Below are positions 10,220-20,100 of a DNA stretch of 64,000 nt, in pieces. The stretch is from an uncultured Oleiphilus sp. (GTDB lineage Bacteria; Pseudomonadota; Gammaproteobacteria; Pseudomonadales; Oleiphilaceae). The first letter of the stretch is position 1. Every line of letters starts with the position of its first letter. A program made the position numbers and the translations under genes. Below the pieces are notes generated by a model. It did no database searches. It saw only the letters and a program-made list of their open reading frames with translations, and was not told where the DNA came from. The stretch spans positions 1-64,000 of the forward strand of contig CAJWBE010000018.1 in assembly GCA_913020045.1 (NCBI GenBank), given 5' to 3'.

Positions 10220-10355
10220 GAAAGGTGATTTAGTTCGGCGCCATTTATGGCGTCGACTGTCTTGCCTCGGGCCATTAGACTCATGTTCAGTTATAGTAAA
10301 TCGCTGATAGCCATCCGGCGTCCGGCACTTGCCCACTGAACGAAAGTAATCCTTG

Positions 10356-11375
10356 ATGAATGACAAAAACAGATCAAAGCGACCGGCGCGATCTCCGAGC
10401 CAGATACGCGCCACCAAAAACGGAGTTAAGACACTTCACCCAAACAATATTCACAAGCATGGTTATGACTTCCCTCGCTTAGTTTCAGTTTATCCCGAGC
10501 TACAACGGTTTCTCGTCACACATTCAGAATCACATATTTCCATTGATTTTGGTGACGCCTTGTCAGTACAAGTACTCAATGCCGCGCTACTCAAGCTCTA
10601 TTATCGTATCGATGATTGGAAACTTCCGGAAGGCGCGCTTTGCCCTCCCGTCCCTGGACGCGTCGACTATATACATCATATCGCGGACCTCTTGGCATCA
10701 GACTCAAATACAACCGGTAAAACACAGGAAATCAAATTACTGGATATTGGTACCGGCGCAAGTGGGATTTATGGCCTATTGGCTGCTGCCCAATATGGTT
10801 GGACGTGTGTTGGTTCTGACACTAATCAAGACTCTCTCGACAGCTTAAATACAATTATTTGCAAAAACCCAAGTTTGTCTCGTTTATTCGCTACACGAAT
10901 ACAAACTGATCCTGGGCACATTTTCTCGGGAATTATTCTGCCAGATGAGCAGTTTGACATCTCGGTATGTAACCCGCCGTTTTACGACTCGCCCGCCGCT
11001 GCACTTGCAGCAAACCAGCGTAAAAGGAACAACCTAGAGAAAGGCGAAATCAAGCCCGAAAAATCTTCCGGTAAGACACACGAGAAGCCAACAAACAAAC
11101 GCAACTTCGGCGGCCAAGGCGCTGAACTTTGGTGCAATGGCGGTGAACGTTTATTTCTAAAAAGAATGATTAAAGAAAGTGCTCTGTTTTCTCAACAATG
11201 CCGCTGGTTTACGTCTTTGGTCTCCAAAAACGAAAACATGGCACCCTCTATAAAAATGCTAGATAAATTGGGTGCTCATGAGGTAAAGCGCATTGACATG
11301 AACCAGGGCAATAAAAAAACTCGCATTCTGGTATGGACCTTTCAAGCCGCAGTAGACGCCAGAAAGGGGTTATGA
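10356..11375 (+). CDS. rlmF: 23S rRNA (adenine-1618-N6)-methyltransferase
   Basis: SAM-dependent methyltransferase of 339 residues modifying A1618 of 23S rRNA. After a basic N-terminal tail (KNRSKRPARSPSQ) come the RlmF signatures LHPNNIHKHGYDFPRL and LCPPVPGRVDYIHHIADLL. The SAM motif I LLDIGTGASGIYGLLAA is near residues 129-146 and the N6-adenine catalytic motif NPPF is near 206-209. The start is ATG 10356 rather than the TTG three bases earlier. A lysine-rich insert near residues 225-250 is longer than I would expect in the E. coli protein. It is not in an operon with the neighbouring flavoenzyme (about 136 bp gap). Confidence 0.93.
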   Translation: MNDKNRSKRPARSPSQIRATKNGVKTLHPNNIHKHGYDFPRLVSVYPELQRFLVTHSESHISIDFGDALSVQVLNAALLKLYYRIDDWKLPEGALCPPVPGRVDYIHHIADLLASDSNTTGKTQEIKLLDIGTGASGIYGLLAAAQYGWTCVGSDTNQDSLDSLNTIICKNPSLSRLFATRIQTDPGHIFSGIILPDEQFDISVCNPPFYDSPAAALAANQRKRNNLEKGEIKPEKSSGKTHEKPTNKRNFGGQGAELWCNGGERLFLKRMIKESALFSQQCRWFTSLVSKNENMAPSIKMLDKLGAHEVKRIDMNQGNKKTRILVWTFQAAVDARKGL

Positions 11376-11394
11376 AATAACAACAGATAGCGCG

Positions 11395-11856
11395 TTAAAC
11401 AAGCGCATCAATCACCGCTACCATTACGTATCCAAAGCCTATGGTAGTCGGCAGAAAACCAAGGCAGACCATGATCTTTCCGACGAGCGTTTCGCTCTGT
11501 CCCGCTTTAGGGTTGATCGCTTTTACAAAAAAGCCAAAAGGATTGTAGATCACGCCTATACAAAGAATAACGATAATTGAACTCGGCAAAACGATGTTTA
11601 AAAGCCAGCAAAAAAAGTAACTGACGCCTAACAAAGACGTCATCATTAAATAGTCGATATGAGAACGAATCAGATTGTGAGTCGAGGGAAATATCTTTTT
11701 CAGCCAGTTAACTTTCGCATACAGAATGAGCGTTGCTAACCACGCTTCAAAAAGTGAAAACAACAAAACACCCGCGGCGGTTACGAGCATCCATTCCATC
11801 GACACAGTTGACCATGTCACTGCAGGAATAGCTTGAGCCATAGAAACCGTATTCAC
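11395..11856 (-). CDS. Hypothetical four-helix membrane protein
   Basis: I do not recognise this 153-residue protein. It has four hydrophobic stretches, around residues 24-47, 70-88, 90-108 and 130-150, consistent with an integral inner-membrane protein with short loops. There are no catalytic motifs or cysteine clusters. It converges with rlmF (19 bp apart) and is divergent from modA, so context gives no functional clue. The ATG at 11856 has a weak upstream purine run. Confidence 0.7.
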   Translation of the reverse strand: MNTVSMAQAIPAVTWSTVSMEWMLVTAAGVLLFSLFEAWLATLILYAKVNWLKKIFPSTHNLIRSHIDYLMMTSLLGVSYFFCWLLNIVLPSSIIVILCIGVIYNPFGFFVKAINPKAGQSETLVGKIMVCLGFLPTTIGFGYVMVAVIDALV

Positions 11857-12010
11857 ATTATTTCTCCGTGATTATTTTTTTGTTTAAGCCAAAAATTTCT
11901 TATCGAGCTTACCTATTAGTGCTGGCTAAGCTAACACGCATACCTCATATTCGCTAAGTATATCGCTTGCGATTCATGGGCTGATAAATCACTATGCTAG
12001 CCAATTTTTT

Positions 12011-12880
12011 GTGACAAACAATGGCAATATATTGCACGACTCATTAGCAAACACATTCTGGTCAAGTGTAACGACACGATGGCGTCCAATCGCCCGTTTT
12101 TTGATCTGCGTGAGCACGTTATTACTCGTAACGGTAGCTGCTCAGTATTCGCATGCTGAATCACTGAAGGTGGCGGTTGCGTCAAACTTTTCAGGAACAA
12201 TGAAGCGCTTGGTTAAGCAGTTCGAGCAACAGACTTCACATAATGTCATCGTTTCGTATGGTTCCTCAGGTAAACTCTTCGCGCAAATAATTCATGGAGC
12301 GCCTTTTGATTTATTTCTATCTGCAGACCAAGAACTGCCTAGCAAACTCGTTGCGCTCGGGCATGCTGATTCTTCTCAGCAATTCACGTACGCACTTGGG
12401 CGCTTAGTTCTTTGGTCAGCTGACTCAAATGCCATTGATGAAAAGGCGTCACGACTTAAATCCGGTGATTATACCCATGTCGCTCTGGCAAACCCACGCT
12501 TTGCACCCTATGGCCGCGCTGCTATCGAAACGCTTAATGCATTAGGCTTGGTTGTATCGAGTGAATCAAAATTAGTCCAAGGAGAGAACGTTGCGCAAGC
12601 GTATCAGTTTATTCATTCGGGTAATGCAGAAATGGGTTTTATCGCACTCGCGCAGCTTTATGGTGAAGGTCTCGATAGACTCGATAAGCGCCGTCAATTT
12701 CATGGATCGAAATGGATAGTGCCTGACGCCCTCTACTCCCCAATTCGCCAAGACCTTGTGGTGTTAAACAGAGGGCAAGCGAAACAAATTGCGCAACAGT
12801 TTTTTGATTTTATGCGAGGAGACGTGGCGACTAGTATTATTTCAAAATCAGGCTATTCGGTAAGCACTAATCATGATTAA
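12011..12880 (+). CDS. modA: Molybdate ABC transporter, periplasmic binding protein
   Basis: Captures molybdate (or tungstate) in the periplasm for ModBC. The mature part begins ESLKVAVASNFSGTMKRLVKQF, a typical ModA opening, with ligand-region motifs YGSSGKLFAQI, APFDLFLSAD and ALANPRFAPYGRAA. A hydrophobic signal segment (about residues 28-45) ends at SHA with cleavage before ESLK. The start is uncertain: GTG 12011 gives a long n-region, TTG 12032 a shorter one, and neither has a clear ribosome site. An imperfect TCGC...GCGA dyad at 11951-11972 might be an operator. The 3' end overlaps modB by 8 bp. Confidence 0.92.
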   Translation: MTNNGNILHDSLANTFWSSVTTRWRPIARFLICVSTLLLVTVAAQYSHAESLKVAVASNFSGTMKRLVKQFEQQTSHNVIVSYGSSGKLFAQIIHGAPFDLFLSADQELPSKLVALGHADSSQQFTYALGRLVLWSADSNAIDEKASRLKSGDYTHVALANPRFAPYGRAAIETLNALGLVVSSESKLVQGENVAQAYQFIHSGNAEMGFIALAQLYGEGLDRLDKRRQFHGSKWIVPDALYSPIRQDLVVLNRGQAKQIAQQFFDFMRGDVATSIISKSGYSVSTNHD

Positions 12881-13565
12881 CTTTAGCCCAGAAGACATTT
12901 CAGCCATCTGGCTAACGCTCAAGCTTGCGTCGACAGTCACGATCATCTTGTTGCTGATTGGTACGCCAATCGCTTACTGGCTAGCACGAACCAATTCCAA
13001 GATGAAAGGGCCTATTTCTGCCATCGTCGCGCTACCCTTAGTGCTTCCCCCTACGGTAATAGGATTCTATTTGCTCATCGCGATGGGGCCGAACGGGTTT
13101 GTTGGGCAGTTAACACAAAGCTTAGGTCTCGGTACCCTGCCGTTCACCTTTGGCGGGCTAGTTGTTGCATCTGTTTTTTATTCGATGCCCTTTGTTGTGC
13201 AACCCATCCAAAATGCGATTGAAGGTTTAGGCGATCGCCCACTAGAAGTCGCAGCATCACTTGGCGCCGGGCGTCTCGACCAGTTTTTTACGGTGGTGCT
13301 ACCTTTAGCAAAACCGGGGTTTATTACCGCTACGATTCTCGGCTTTGCCCATACAGTCGGAGAGTTTGGTGTGATCTTGATGATTGGAGGTAATATTCCC
13401 GGCGAAACTCGCGTCGTATCTGTACAAATCTATGATCATGTTGAAAGTCTTGCCTATGGCCAAGCGCATACCTTAGCCGGCACGATGGTGGTATTTTCCT
13501 TTGTCGTGTTGCTATGTCTGTACTGGTTTCAAAGTAAGCGCGGCGGACAGTGGAGTATGAAGTGA
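12873..13565 (+). CDS. modB: Molybdate ABC transporter, permease
   Basis: Inner-membrane permease of 230 residues with about five to six transmembrane helices. It shows the ABC permease coupling loop EVAASLGAGRLDQFF followed by VVLPLAKPG, and the ModB-typical GEFGVILMIGGNIPGET segment. The gene overlaps modA by 8 bp and its stop overlaps the modC start in a GTGA junction, so the three genes are translationally coupled. Confidence 0.95.
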   Translation: MINFSPEDISAIWLTLKLASTVTIILLLIGTPIAYWLARTNSKMKGPISAIVALPLVLPPTVIGFYLLIAMGPNGFVGQLTQSLGLGTLPFTFGGLVVASVFYSMPFVVQPIQNAIEGLGDRPLEVAASLGAGRLDQFFTVVLPLAKPGFITATILGFAHTVGEFGVILMIGGNIPGETRVVSVQIYDHVESLAYGQAHTLAGTMVVFSFVVLLCLYWFQSKRGGQWSMK

Positions 13566-14692
13566 ACGAGCCGCATAGAGGAGACAGCAACAAAAAGGCC
13601 AGCGGTATTTCGACCATTGACGTATCACTTTGCTTGGATTTTGGTGGCGGCTCTAGCCCCCCCTTTTCACTCGCGGTTAACGTCAGCTTGCCAGGCGCAG
13701 GTGTGACTGCAATTTTTGGTCACTCGGGCTCTGGTAAGACTAGTCTGCTTCGAAGCATTGCCGGACTAGAGCGTAAGGCGTTGGGTAGCGTTGTCGTCAA
13801 CAACGAAAACTGGCAAAACAGTACATTCTTTTTGCCAACGCACAAGCGCTCAATTGGCTACGTTTTTCAAGAGTCGAGTTTGTTTGGCCACCTTACGGCA
13901 AGCGGAAATTTGCGCTATGCGCGCAAGCGAGCCAAAAAACGAACGAAAGGCCTGAGTCGAAAGGTGATCGAGATCATGGGTATTAGTCACCTGCTAGATC
14001 GATTTCCGAGTCAGTTATCCGGTGGCGAGCGTCAGCGTGTTTCGATCGCTCGCGCCTTATTGACCGAGCCATCATTATTGCTGTTGGACGAGCCACTAGC
14101 AGCGTTAGATATCAGTAGAAAGCGAGAGATAATCCCCTACCTAGAGCTGTTGAAACAAAATGCAAATGTACCCATTCTTTACGTTAGCCATTCAGTAGAT
14201 GAGGTCGCTCGCCTCGCAGACCACATAATTGTTCTTGAACAAGGTAAGGTTGTCGCTGAGGGGGCCGTGCAAGAGGTATTTTCTCAAATGGATGTGCCTT
14301 TCTCCCTGCAGGAAGATACCGGCGTATTGTTATCCGGAACGTATAAAACACACGAACCAGAGTGGAGTTTGTCTCGCGTTGCGCTTTCTGGCGGTGACCT
14401 TTTGGTGGCTGAGGTATCTGCCACCGTGGGTGCCGACTTACGCGTTCGGATACTGGCGAAAGACATTAGCCTCTCGCTAAGCGCGGAAGACCATTCTAGT
14501 ATTCTTAACAGGTTAGAGTGCGAAATTATTGACGTGGTTGAGAAGGCTGAGCAGTCTATGGCTCTAGTGAAGCTGCAAACAGGTGATGACTTTCTGATCG
14601 CAAGCATTACGCGAAAAAGTCTCTACAGACTTGGGCTAGTAAAAGGAATGCACGTCTGGGCCCAAATAAAATCTGTCGCCATTGTGCAGTAG
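13562..14692 (+). CDS. modC: Molybdate ABC transporter, ATP-binding protein
   Basis: ATPase of the molybdate importer, about 376 residues. Walker A GHSGSGKT (about residues 53-60), Q-loop FQESSLFGH, signature LSGGERQR, Walker B LLLLDEPLAALD and switch histidine in VSHSVDE are all present. The C-terminal third is the Mop/TOBE regulatory domain (around LRVRILAKDISLSL and ECEIIDVVEK). I place the start at GTG 13562 because GGAG lies six bases upstream and the start overlaps the modB stop as GTGA; an upstream GTG at 13550 would add four residues. No modE regulator is in the window. Confidence 0.94.
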   Translation: MNEPHRGDSNKKASGISTIDVSLCLDFGGGSSPPFSLAVNVSLPGAGVTAIFGHSGSGKTSLLRSIAGLERKALGSVVVNNENWQNSTFFLPTHKRSIGYVFQESSLFGHLTASGNLRYARKRAKKRTKGLSRKVIEIMGISHLLDRFPSQLSGGERQRVSIARALLTEPSLLLLDEPLAALDISRKREIIPYLELLKQNANVPILYVSHSVDEVARLADHIIVLEQGKVVAEGAVQEVFSQMDVPFSLQEDTGVLLSGTYKTHEPEWSLSRVALSGGDLLVAEVSATVGADLRVRILAKDISLSLSAEDHSSILNRLECEIIDVVEKAEQSMALVKLQTGDDFLIASITRKSLYRLGLVKGMHVWAQIKSVAIVQ

Positions 14693-14778
14693 TGACAACC
14701 AGACTCACTGAGCTACCAGCGGCGAATATCGCGAATCACTCTTTCACTACTTTTGACTTAGTGGCGTATTCAACTTGC

Positions 14779-15990
14779 CTAGAAATCGATATTTTCCAAA
14801 AAGCGGAACTTTGCTTGCAGCGTTCGTTCTCGCTGCATCGGTAGTACGTGAGAGCCTCTAAACCATTGCAGTTCGCAGTCACCCCAATGCTTTTGCAGTG
14901 CTTCTGCGTGATGAGGAAGCGCCATTCTGTCGCCTTGGCCGGCGACAATCATGAGTTTTTCAGGCGGTAATAATGGACTAAAAGACAAAGGACTATGAGC
15001 CGCCATGACATCCCGTAGCGTGGGTATGTCCAAGTGGTGGTCGTTTACTATTTTACTAATAGCTTTATCAAGAGGCCGCCAAGCCATCATCGCATCAGGA
15101 ATGCTAATAATCGGCACAATCGGAATTACAAACTCAAAGCGCGACTCGAGCCCAGCCATCAGGGCAGACGTGTAACCTCCGAGACTCATGCCGCACAGCC
15201 CAACTTTTACGCCGCTACTATTCCTTAACAGATAGTCCAACAAGCTTCGCGTATCGAACGTACTTTGCGCGACCGAGTGATTCAAGTGATGAACACCACC
15301 ACTAATGTAATTGAAGCCACTCAGCAATCGCCCTTTGCCGCTGCGCGCGCCGTGATGGGGCAGTGTTTTTAGAACCACGTCGTATCCCCGGCGGTAGAAC
15401 TCCTCCACCCTCATAAAGTAGTTATTCAACCCCCATGTGCTTGCTGCGAACCCGTGTAAAAAGATAATTGTAGGACGCGGCTTACCGTCATGTTTCCAAT
15501 GATAAGCGCATACGCGTCGGTTGCGCTCGTTTTGCTCATAGTGATCTGTCTGGCAAACACTGTGTCCATAAGCGCTATCCCATGAAACCTTTACAAACTC
15601 ACCACCTTTGACACCGCGCGGACGTTTAGCGTTAACAACGGTTAACTGGCTCAGCTCAGCCTGATAAAGGTTATGGGCGTCTTGTAGTTGTGAGCGACTA
15701 AGGCCCTGTCTTTTAAGTTCACTAGAAAGCTTGTCTCCACGGTAACCCGCTGGAATACTAATACCAGCGATTAACGTTGATAAAGAAGTACGCACAGCGA
15801 CATCACATAGCTGAGAAAATGACAACGACGCCGCATGGCCAAAAGAGAGCACTCCGGTTGCCTGTTTTAAATTAACCGAAACATGTCTATAAAAGTCGTC
15901 TGGCAGGCTTTTGCTCCATCCTATCGAGTCATGCTCGTCAAGGGAGTTTGGCTTGCTCACTATTGCTGGCGCGTTACGGGTTTTTGTCAT
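14779..15990 (-). CDS. Alpha/beta hydrolase
   Basis: A 403-residue serine hydrolase of unknown substrate. After a roughly 170-residue N-terminal region come the oxyanion-hole segment IIFLHGFAAS (HG at 179-180), the nucleophile elbow GMSLGG (Ser269), a likely acid in GQGDRMALP near residue 360 and the histidine in GSHVLP near 380, so the triad looks complete. The segment LPHHGARSGKGR between core strands resembles bacterial relatives of ABHD18-type hydrolases. No signal peptide is seen, suggesting a cytosolic enzyme. It converges with modC. GGGGAG precedes the ATG by 12 bases, rather far. Confidence 0.8.
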   Translation of the reverse strand: MTKTRNAPAIVSKPNSLDEHDSIGWSKSLPDDFYRHVSVNLKQATGVLSFGHAASLSFSQLCDVAVRTSLSTLIAGISIPAGYRGDKLSSELKRQGLSRSQLQDAHNLYQAELSQLTVVNAKRPRGVKGGEFVKVSWDSAYGHSVCQTDHYEQNERNRRVCAYHWKHDGKPRPTIIFLHGFAASTWGLNNYFMRVEEFYRRGYDVVLKTLPHHGARSGKGRLLSGFNYISGGVHHLNHSVAQSTFDTRSLLDYLLRNSSGVKVGLCGMSLGGYTSALMAGLESRFEFVIPIVPIISIPDAMMAWRPLDKAISKIVNDHHLDIPTLRDVMAAHSPLSFSPLLPPEKLMIVAGQGDRMALPHHAEALQKHWGDCELQWFRGSHVLPMQRERTLQAKFRFLENIDF

Positions 15991-16140
15991 GATTCTACAA
16001 AGCTCCCCTTTTTATATTATTATTTGATGCCCTTGCCTTTGGGCACTGACGACAAGGCCGCGGCTAATGACGTTAGTAATAGTTTAGTTGATAGACAGCG
16101 ATACAACTCAACAAGAAACAAATTTGCACCTTCGATCTGG

Positions 16141-17073
16141 ATGGCAACACATATTATGAAGACAGTTTCCTTAACGTTTCGGCCGGTACCTAGCTCGAAT
16201 CGAGACTTAATATCGGTAAAAGCGCGATCGCATAACACTTTCACGCCCGTCACTTTTATCATCAGCTTGTTTCTTCTGTTTGCACCTTTAGATGGGAGCG
16301 CTCGTGAGGTTTCGAAGTGTCTTTCGTATGCGCAAACCTATTATGAAACATTGTATTGCGAAATCGCGAGCTCAGGACGTAGGAGTAAGCTTCCGAATTT
16401 TACCGATTTTCAGAAAAACTCAGAGATCACTCAAGCACTCTTATTAAAGCCTCATGCACAGGCGCTTCGCATTCCTATTAGCCTGCCGAGTCGATCCGCG
16501 AAGATGCGTGAGCCGCAGCAATCAGTTAGCGTAGACGAGCCAAAAGTAGTTGAGATTAGCCGTGACCCTCAAACCTCACCTAAACAGCGACTTGAGACTG
16601 CAACCAACGAGGCTTCGCAGTGCACTTATGATAAATCGTCTATCCACTGTGGCGGGATGACGTTTAACCAAGTGACGAATAAGCAAAACAACGCATTGCA
16701 ACGTGATGCGCTGAGTCGCAACAACACGCTGACGCTGCCCTTCATAGAAAGCTCGCCACAAGACGATAATTTTGAGTTTTATTTGACGGAAGCTTACTTG
16801 GTTTACTTAGACAAAATGATGAGTATCGGGCTTGGAGGGGTCACGATGACGTATTCAAAGTTTTATTTTTTGTACTTGGACCTACTGCGCCGTAACGTTG
16901 ATTTTAATCAGCGTTTTTCGACCATGTTTGAGTTTCTAAAGAAGGATAAGCGCAGCCTAGGTGTCAGTTCGCGCCCAGCAAAGCTGTCTATGCTAAGCGA
17001 CAAGCAATGCAGCCGCGCCCGCAGTAGTTTGTTTATCTGCGAATTAGGCGGAAGAAACTACTTATTCAACTAG
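16141..17073 (+). CDS. Hypothetical secreted or membrane-anchored protein
   Basis: Not recognised. The open frame extends upstream into the antisense of the neighbouring hydrolase, so the start is uncertain; I favour ATG 16141 (about 310 residues), with ATG 16027 and 16156 as alternatives. A hydrophobic stretch (TFIISLFLLFAPLDGSA, about residues 37-53) ending in an AxA-like site suggests a signal peptide with a long n-region. The exported part has scattered cysteines (at least six), Ser/Lys/Gln-rich low-complexity sequence in the middle and a conserved-looking C-terminus rich in aromatic residues (FYLTEAYLVYLDKMM, KFYFLYLDLLRR). Cysteines suggest periplasmic disulfides. It converges with the glutamate dehydrogenase gene. 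Confidence 0.6.
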   Translation: MATHIMKTVSLTFRPVPSSNRDLISVKARSHNTFTPVTFIISLFLLFAPLDGSAREVSKCLSYAQTYYETLYCEIASSGRRSKLPNFTDFQKNSEITQALLLKPHAQALRIPISLPSRSAKMREPQQSVSVDEPKVVEISRDPQTSPKQRLETATNEASQCTYDKSSIHCGGMTFNQVTNKQNNALQRDALSRNNTLTLPFIESSPQDDNFEFYLTEAYLVYLDKMMSIGLGGVTMTYSKFYFLYLDLLRRNVDFNQRFSTMFEFLKKDKRSLGVSSRPAKLSMLSDKQCSRARSSLFICELGGRNYLFN

Positions 17074-17092
17074 TGAATAAATAGTTTCCGCC
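17047..17092. terminator. Long hairpin between convergent genes
   Basis: A near-perfect inverted repeat whose arms run from GGCGGAA to TTCCGCC, closing on a 5-base loop around ACTAG, with one small bulge. It overlaps the last codons of the secreted unknown and lies between it and the convergent gdhB. It probably acts as a bidirectional terminator or mRNA end, although no clean T-tract follows. Confidence 0.5.
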
Positions 17093-17134
17093 CTTCTCGC
17101 TTATTCTGATGCGCGCATGCGCACTAACGCCATC

Positions 17135-20100
17135 TTAAAATTCCGGCATAGTTGCTTGAGACAAGTCGAGAAGCTCTCGGATCGCCACGCTATACATGCT
17201 CAATTCAGGCTCATTAACGCCTCTGATTTCATTTAACATTTTGAGCCAACGATCGACCAAAATATGATTCTCGTCTAACCAGCTTTCAATCACTTTAGGA
17301 AGAGAGTCAGACTTCTTAATGTTAACAAACAAGCCTTGCGTAATGCGGCGTTGTTGCCATTCTAAATCGTCACGATACGACTCTCTTGCCATAGCTTGCC
17401 AATGCGTGTTGACGTTAAGCGCATTAACAAGACGCGCAAATGCCTCGAGTCCGAGGGCTTCGCCAACAGCGAAATAACCCATGGCGACATCGATCGGTTT
17501 TTGATTCATATTCTGTGCAACGGCAACAATACCTAGCGATATATAAGCCATATCAGTTGAAGCGACGGCACGGGCCAACTCCTCTGGCACTCCGCCTTCA
17601 ACCATTGACGCGATGTCTTTTTCCCAGATCTCCTTTGCTTGCCCCGGCAGAATATCCGAAAGTTGCGCCATCAAGGTTTGAGTCGCTTCACGGTACAAGG
17701 CAATAACACTTTCAATATCAATGCCGGTGCGATAGTTCTTAATCAGCCAACGCGTACCTCTGCGGGCCATTCGCTGCGTTCGGAGCATCATTTTCGACTG
17801 CAATTCAGGTGTTATTTTATAGTCCAATGATTCGATCGAGCTCCATAACGCATGGAGACCAAAAATTTCTCTCGAAGCAACGAAGGCTTTAGCTGTTTCG
17901 ACAGCTGTCGCGCCGGTACTTTCATGCAGTCGATTAAACGACGTAATGCCAAGGTAGTTAACCAAATCGTTAGCGACCTGAGTTGCGATAATTTCTTTTC
18001 TAAGACGGTGAGCATGAATCGGTTGCTTGAATTTCTTAAGCATATCGGCTGGAAATTCAGTCTCAACGATTTGCTTAACGAATGGGTCATTAACCAAATC
18101 GTCTACAGCGAGTAGAGATTTAAGGTCACCCTTCACGTACGAGATCAACACCGATAATTCTGGACGAGTGAGCGCTTGATCATTCGCCTTTCGATCCAGT
18201 ATGACGTCGTCGCTAGGCAGTAGCTCTAGCTCTCGATTTAGTTTTCCGTCCGACTCCATCGCATTAATGAGACGGCGGTACTCTTCAATTCTTTTTGACG
18301 ACTCGGTTACCGCAACGCCTAATGCCTGCGTTTGACGGTAGTTGTTGTTAAGCACGAGTGCAGAAACATCTTCAGTGTATTTCTCTAACGTTTCGTTTCG
18401 TTGCTTAACCGTCATATCGCCATTCGCGACCATGTCGTCCAACAGTATCTTCATGTTGACTTCGTGATCAGAGCAATCCACTCCGCCGGCATTGTCTATG
18501 AAGTCTGTAAAGCACCGCCCGCCATGCAGGTTATATTCTGTCCGACCTAATTGGCTAAAGCCAAGATTCCCGCCTTCGCCAATCACCTTGCATCTTAAGT
18601 CTTTACCATTAACCCGCAGTGCATCGTTCGCTTTATCTCCGATATCCGCATCACTTTCAGATACGGATTTAACGTACGTACCGATACCACCGTTCCATAG
18701 CAGGTCAACGGGTGATTTGAGCATTGCACTAATTAACGCATTGGGAGTTAGTTTGCTTTCGCTAATATCAAAGACACGTTTCATCTCGCTGGAAATAGCT
18801 ATCGACTTAGCATTTCGGCTAAAGATACCGCCACCTTTCGAAATAAGTGCTTCGCTATAGTCCGTCCAGCTTGAACGCGGCAGTTCAAACATACGCTGGC
18901 GCTCTGCAAAGCTTTTCGCAGGGTCTGGCTCAGGGTCGACAAAAATATACATGTGATTGAACGCACCGACCATCTTCATCGTGTCAGAACGCAGCATTCC
19001 ATTACCAAACACATCACCAGACATATCGCCAATGGCCACACAGCTAAACGGATCCGACTGTACGTTGATGCCAAGCTCTCTAAAGTGCCGCTGTACGCTT
19101 ACCCATGCACCGCGCGCAGTAATTCCCATTTTTTTGTGGTCATAGCCATTCGAACCGCCAGATGCAAAGGCATCTCCGAGCCAGAATCCGTATGACAGCG
19201 CCACTTCGTTTGCGATATCAGAAAAACTCGCCGTGCCCTTGTCCGCCGCGACGACCAAATAGGGGTCGTTATCGTCATAGCGGACAACATCCTTTGGCGG
19301 CACAACATTGGTTTCGACCAAGTTGTCCGTCACATCAAGCAAGCCACGAATAAATGTTTTATAGCACGCAATTCCTTCCGCCATAAACGCGTCACGATCA
19401 CTCGGATTTGGCAATTGTTTAGCAACGAACCCGCCTTTCGCGCCAACCGGTACGATTACCGCATTTTTAACCTGTTGTGCTTTGACTAGACCAAGCACTT
19501 CCGTGCGGAAATCTTCGTTCCTGTCTGACCAACGCAGCCCGCCGCGAGAAACCGCACCGCCCCGTAAATGGACGCCTTCAACACGAGGTGAATAGACAAA
19601 GATTTCGAATTTTGGCTTAGGTAGCGGAATGTTAGAAATTTGATCAGGGTCTAGTTTAAAACTAATGTAGTCTTTCGCAGTACCGTGATCGTTTGCCTGA
19701 TAAAAGTTAGTCCGAATGGTCGCGCCAATTAATTCTGCATAGCGCCTTAAAATTCGGTCTTCGTTAATGTTTTGAACCGAGTCCAACTCTGCTTCGATCG
19801 TTTCTTGTATCGTGGCCGAAGGTAATAGTTTTTGCTTTGCCGTCGGTTTGAAACGCTTATGAAACAAGGATGAAAGCTGTTCAGTAATCGATTTGTATTG
19901 CATTAAGGTTCTTGCAATATAGTCTTGGCTCAGCCCGAACCGTGTTTGCTTCATGTATTTGGCATACGCGCGCAACATAGCCACGTCGCGCCAATTCAAG
20001 TTAGTCCCCAGAATTAGCTGGTTAAACGCGTCATTTTCAGCATGACCTTGCCAAACGTTGATAAACGCATCAGAAAAATCTTTGCGGAAATCACTAGGGT

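Noticed and set aside
15883-16140. N-terminal extension of the secreted unknown
   Set aside because: It is antisense to the well-conserved alpha/beta hydrolase start and lacks a ribosome site; a start at 16141 or 16027 is more likely.
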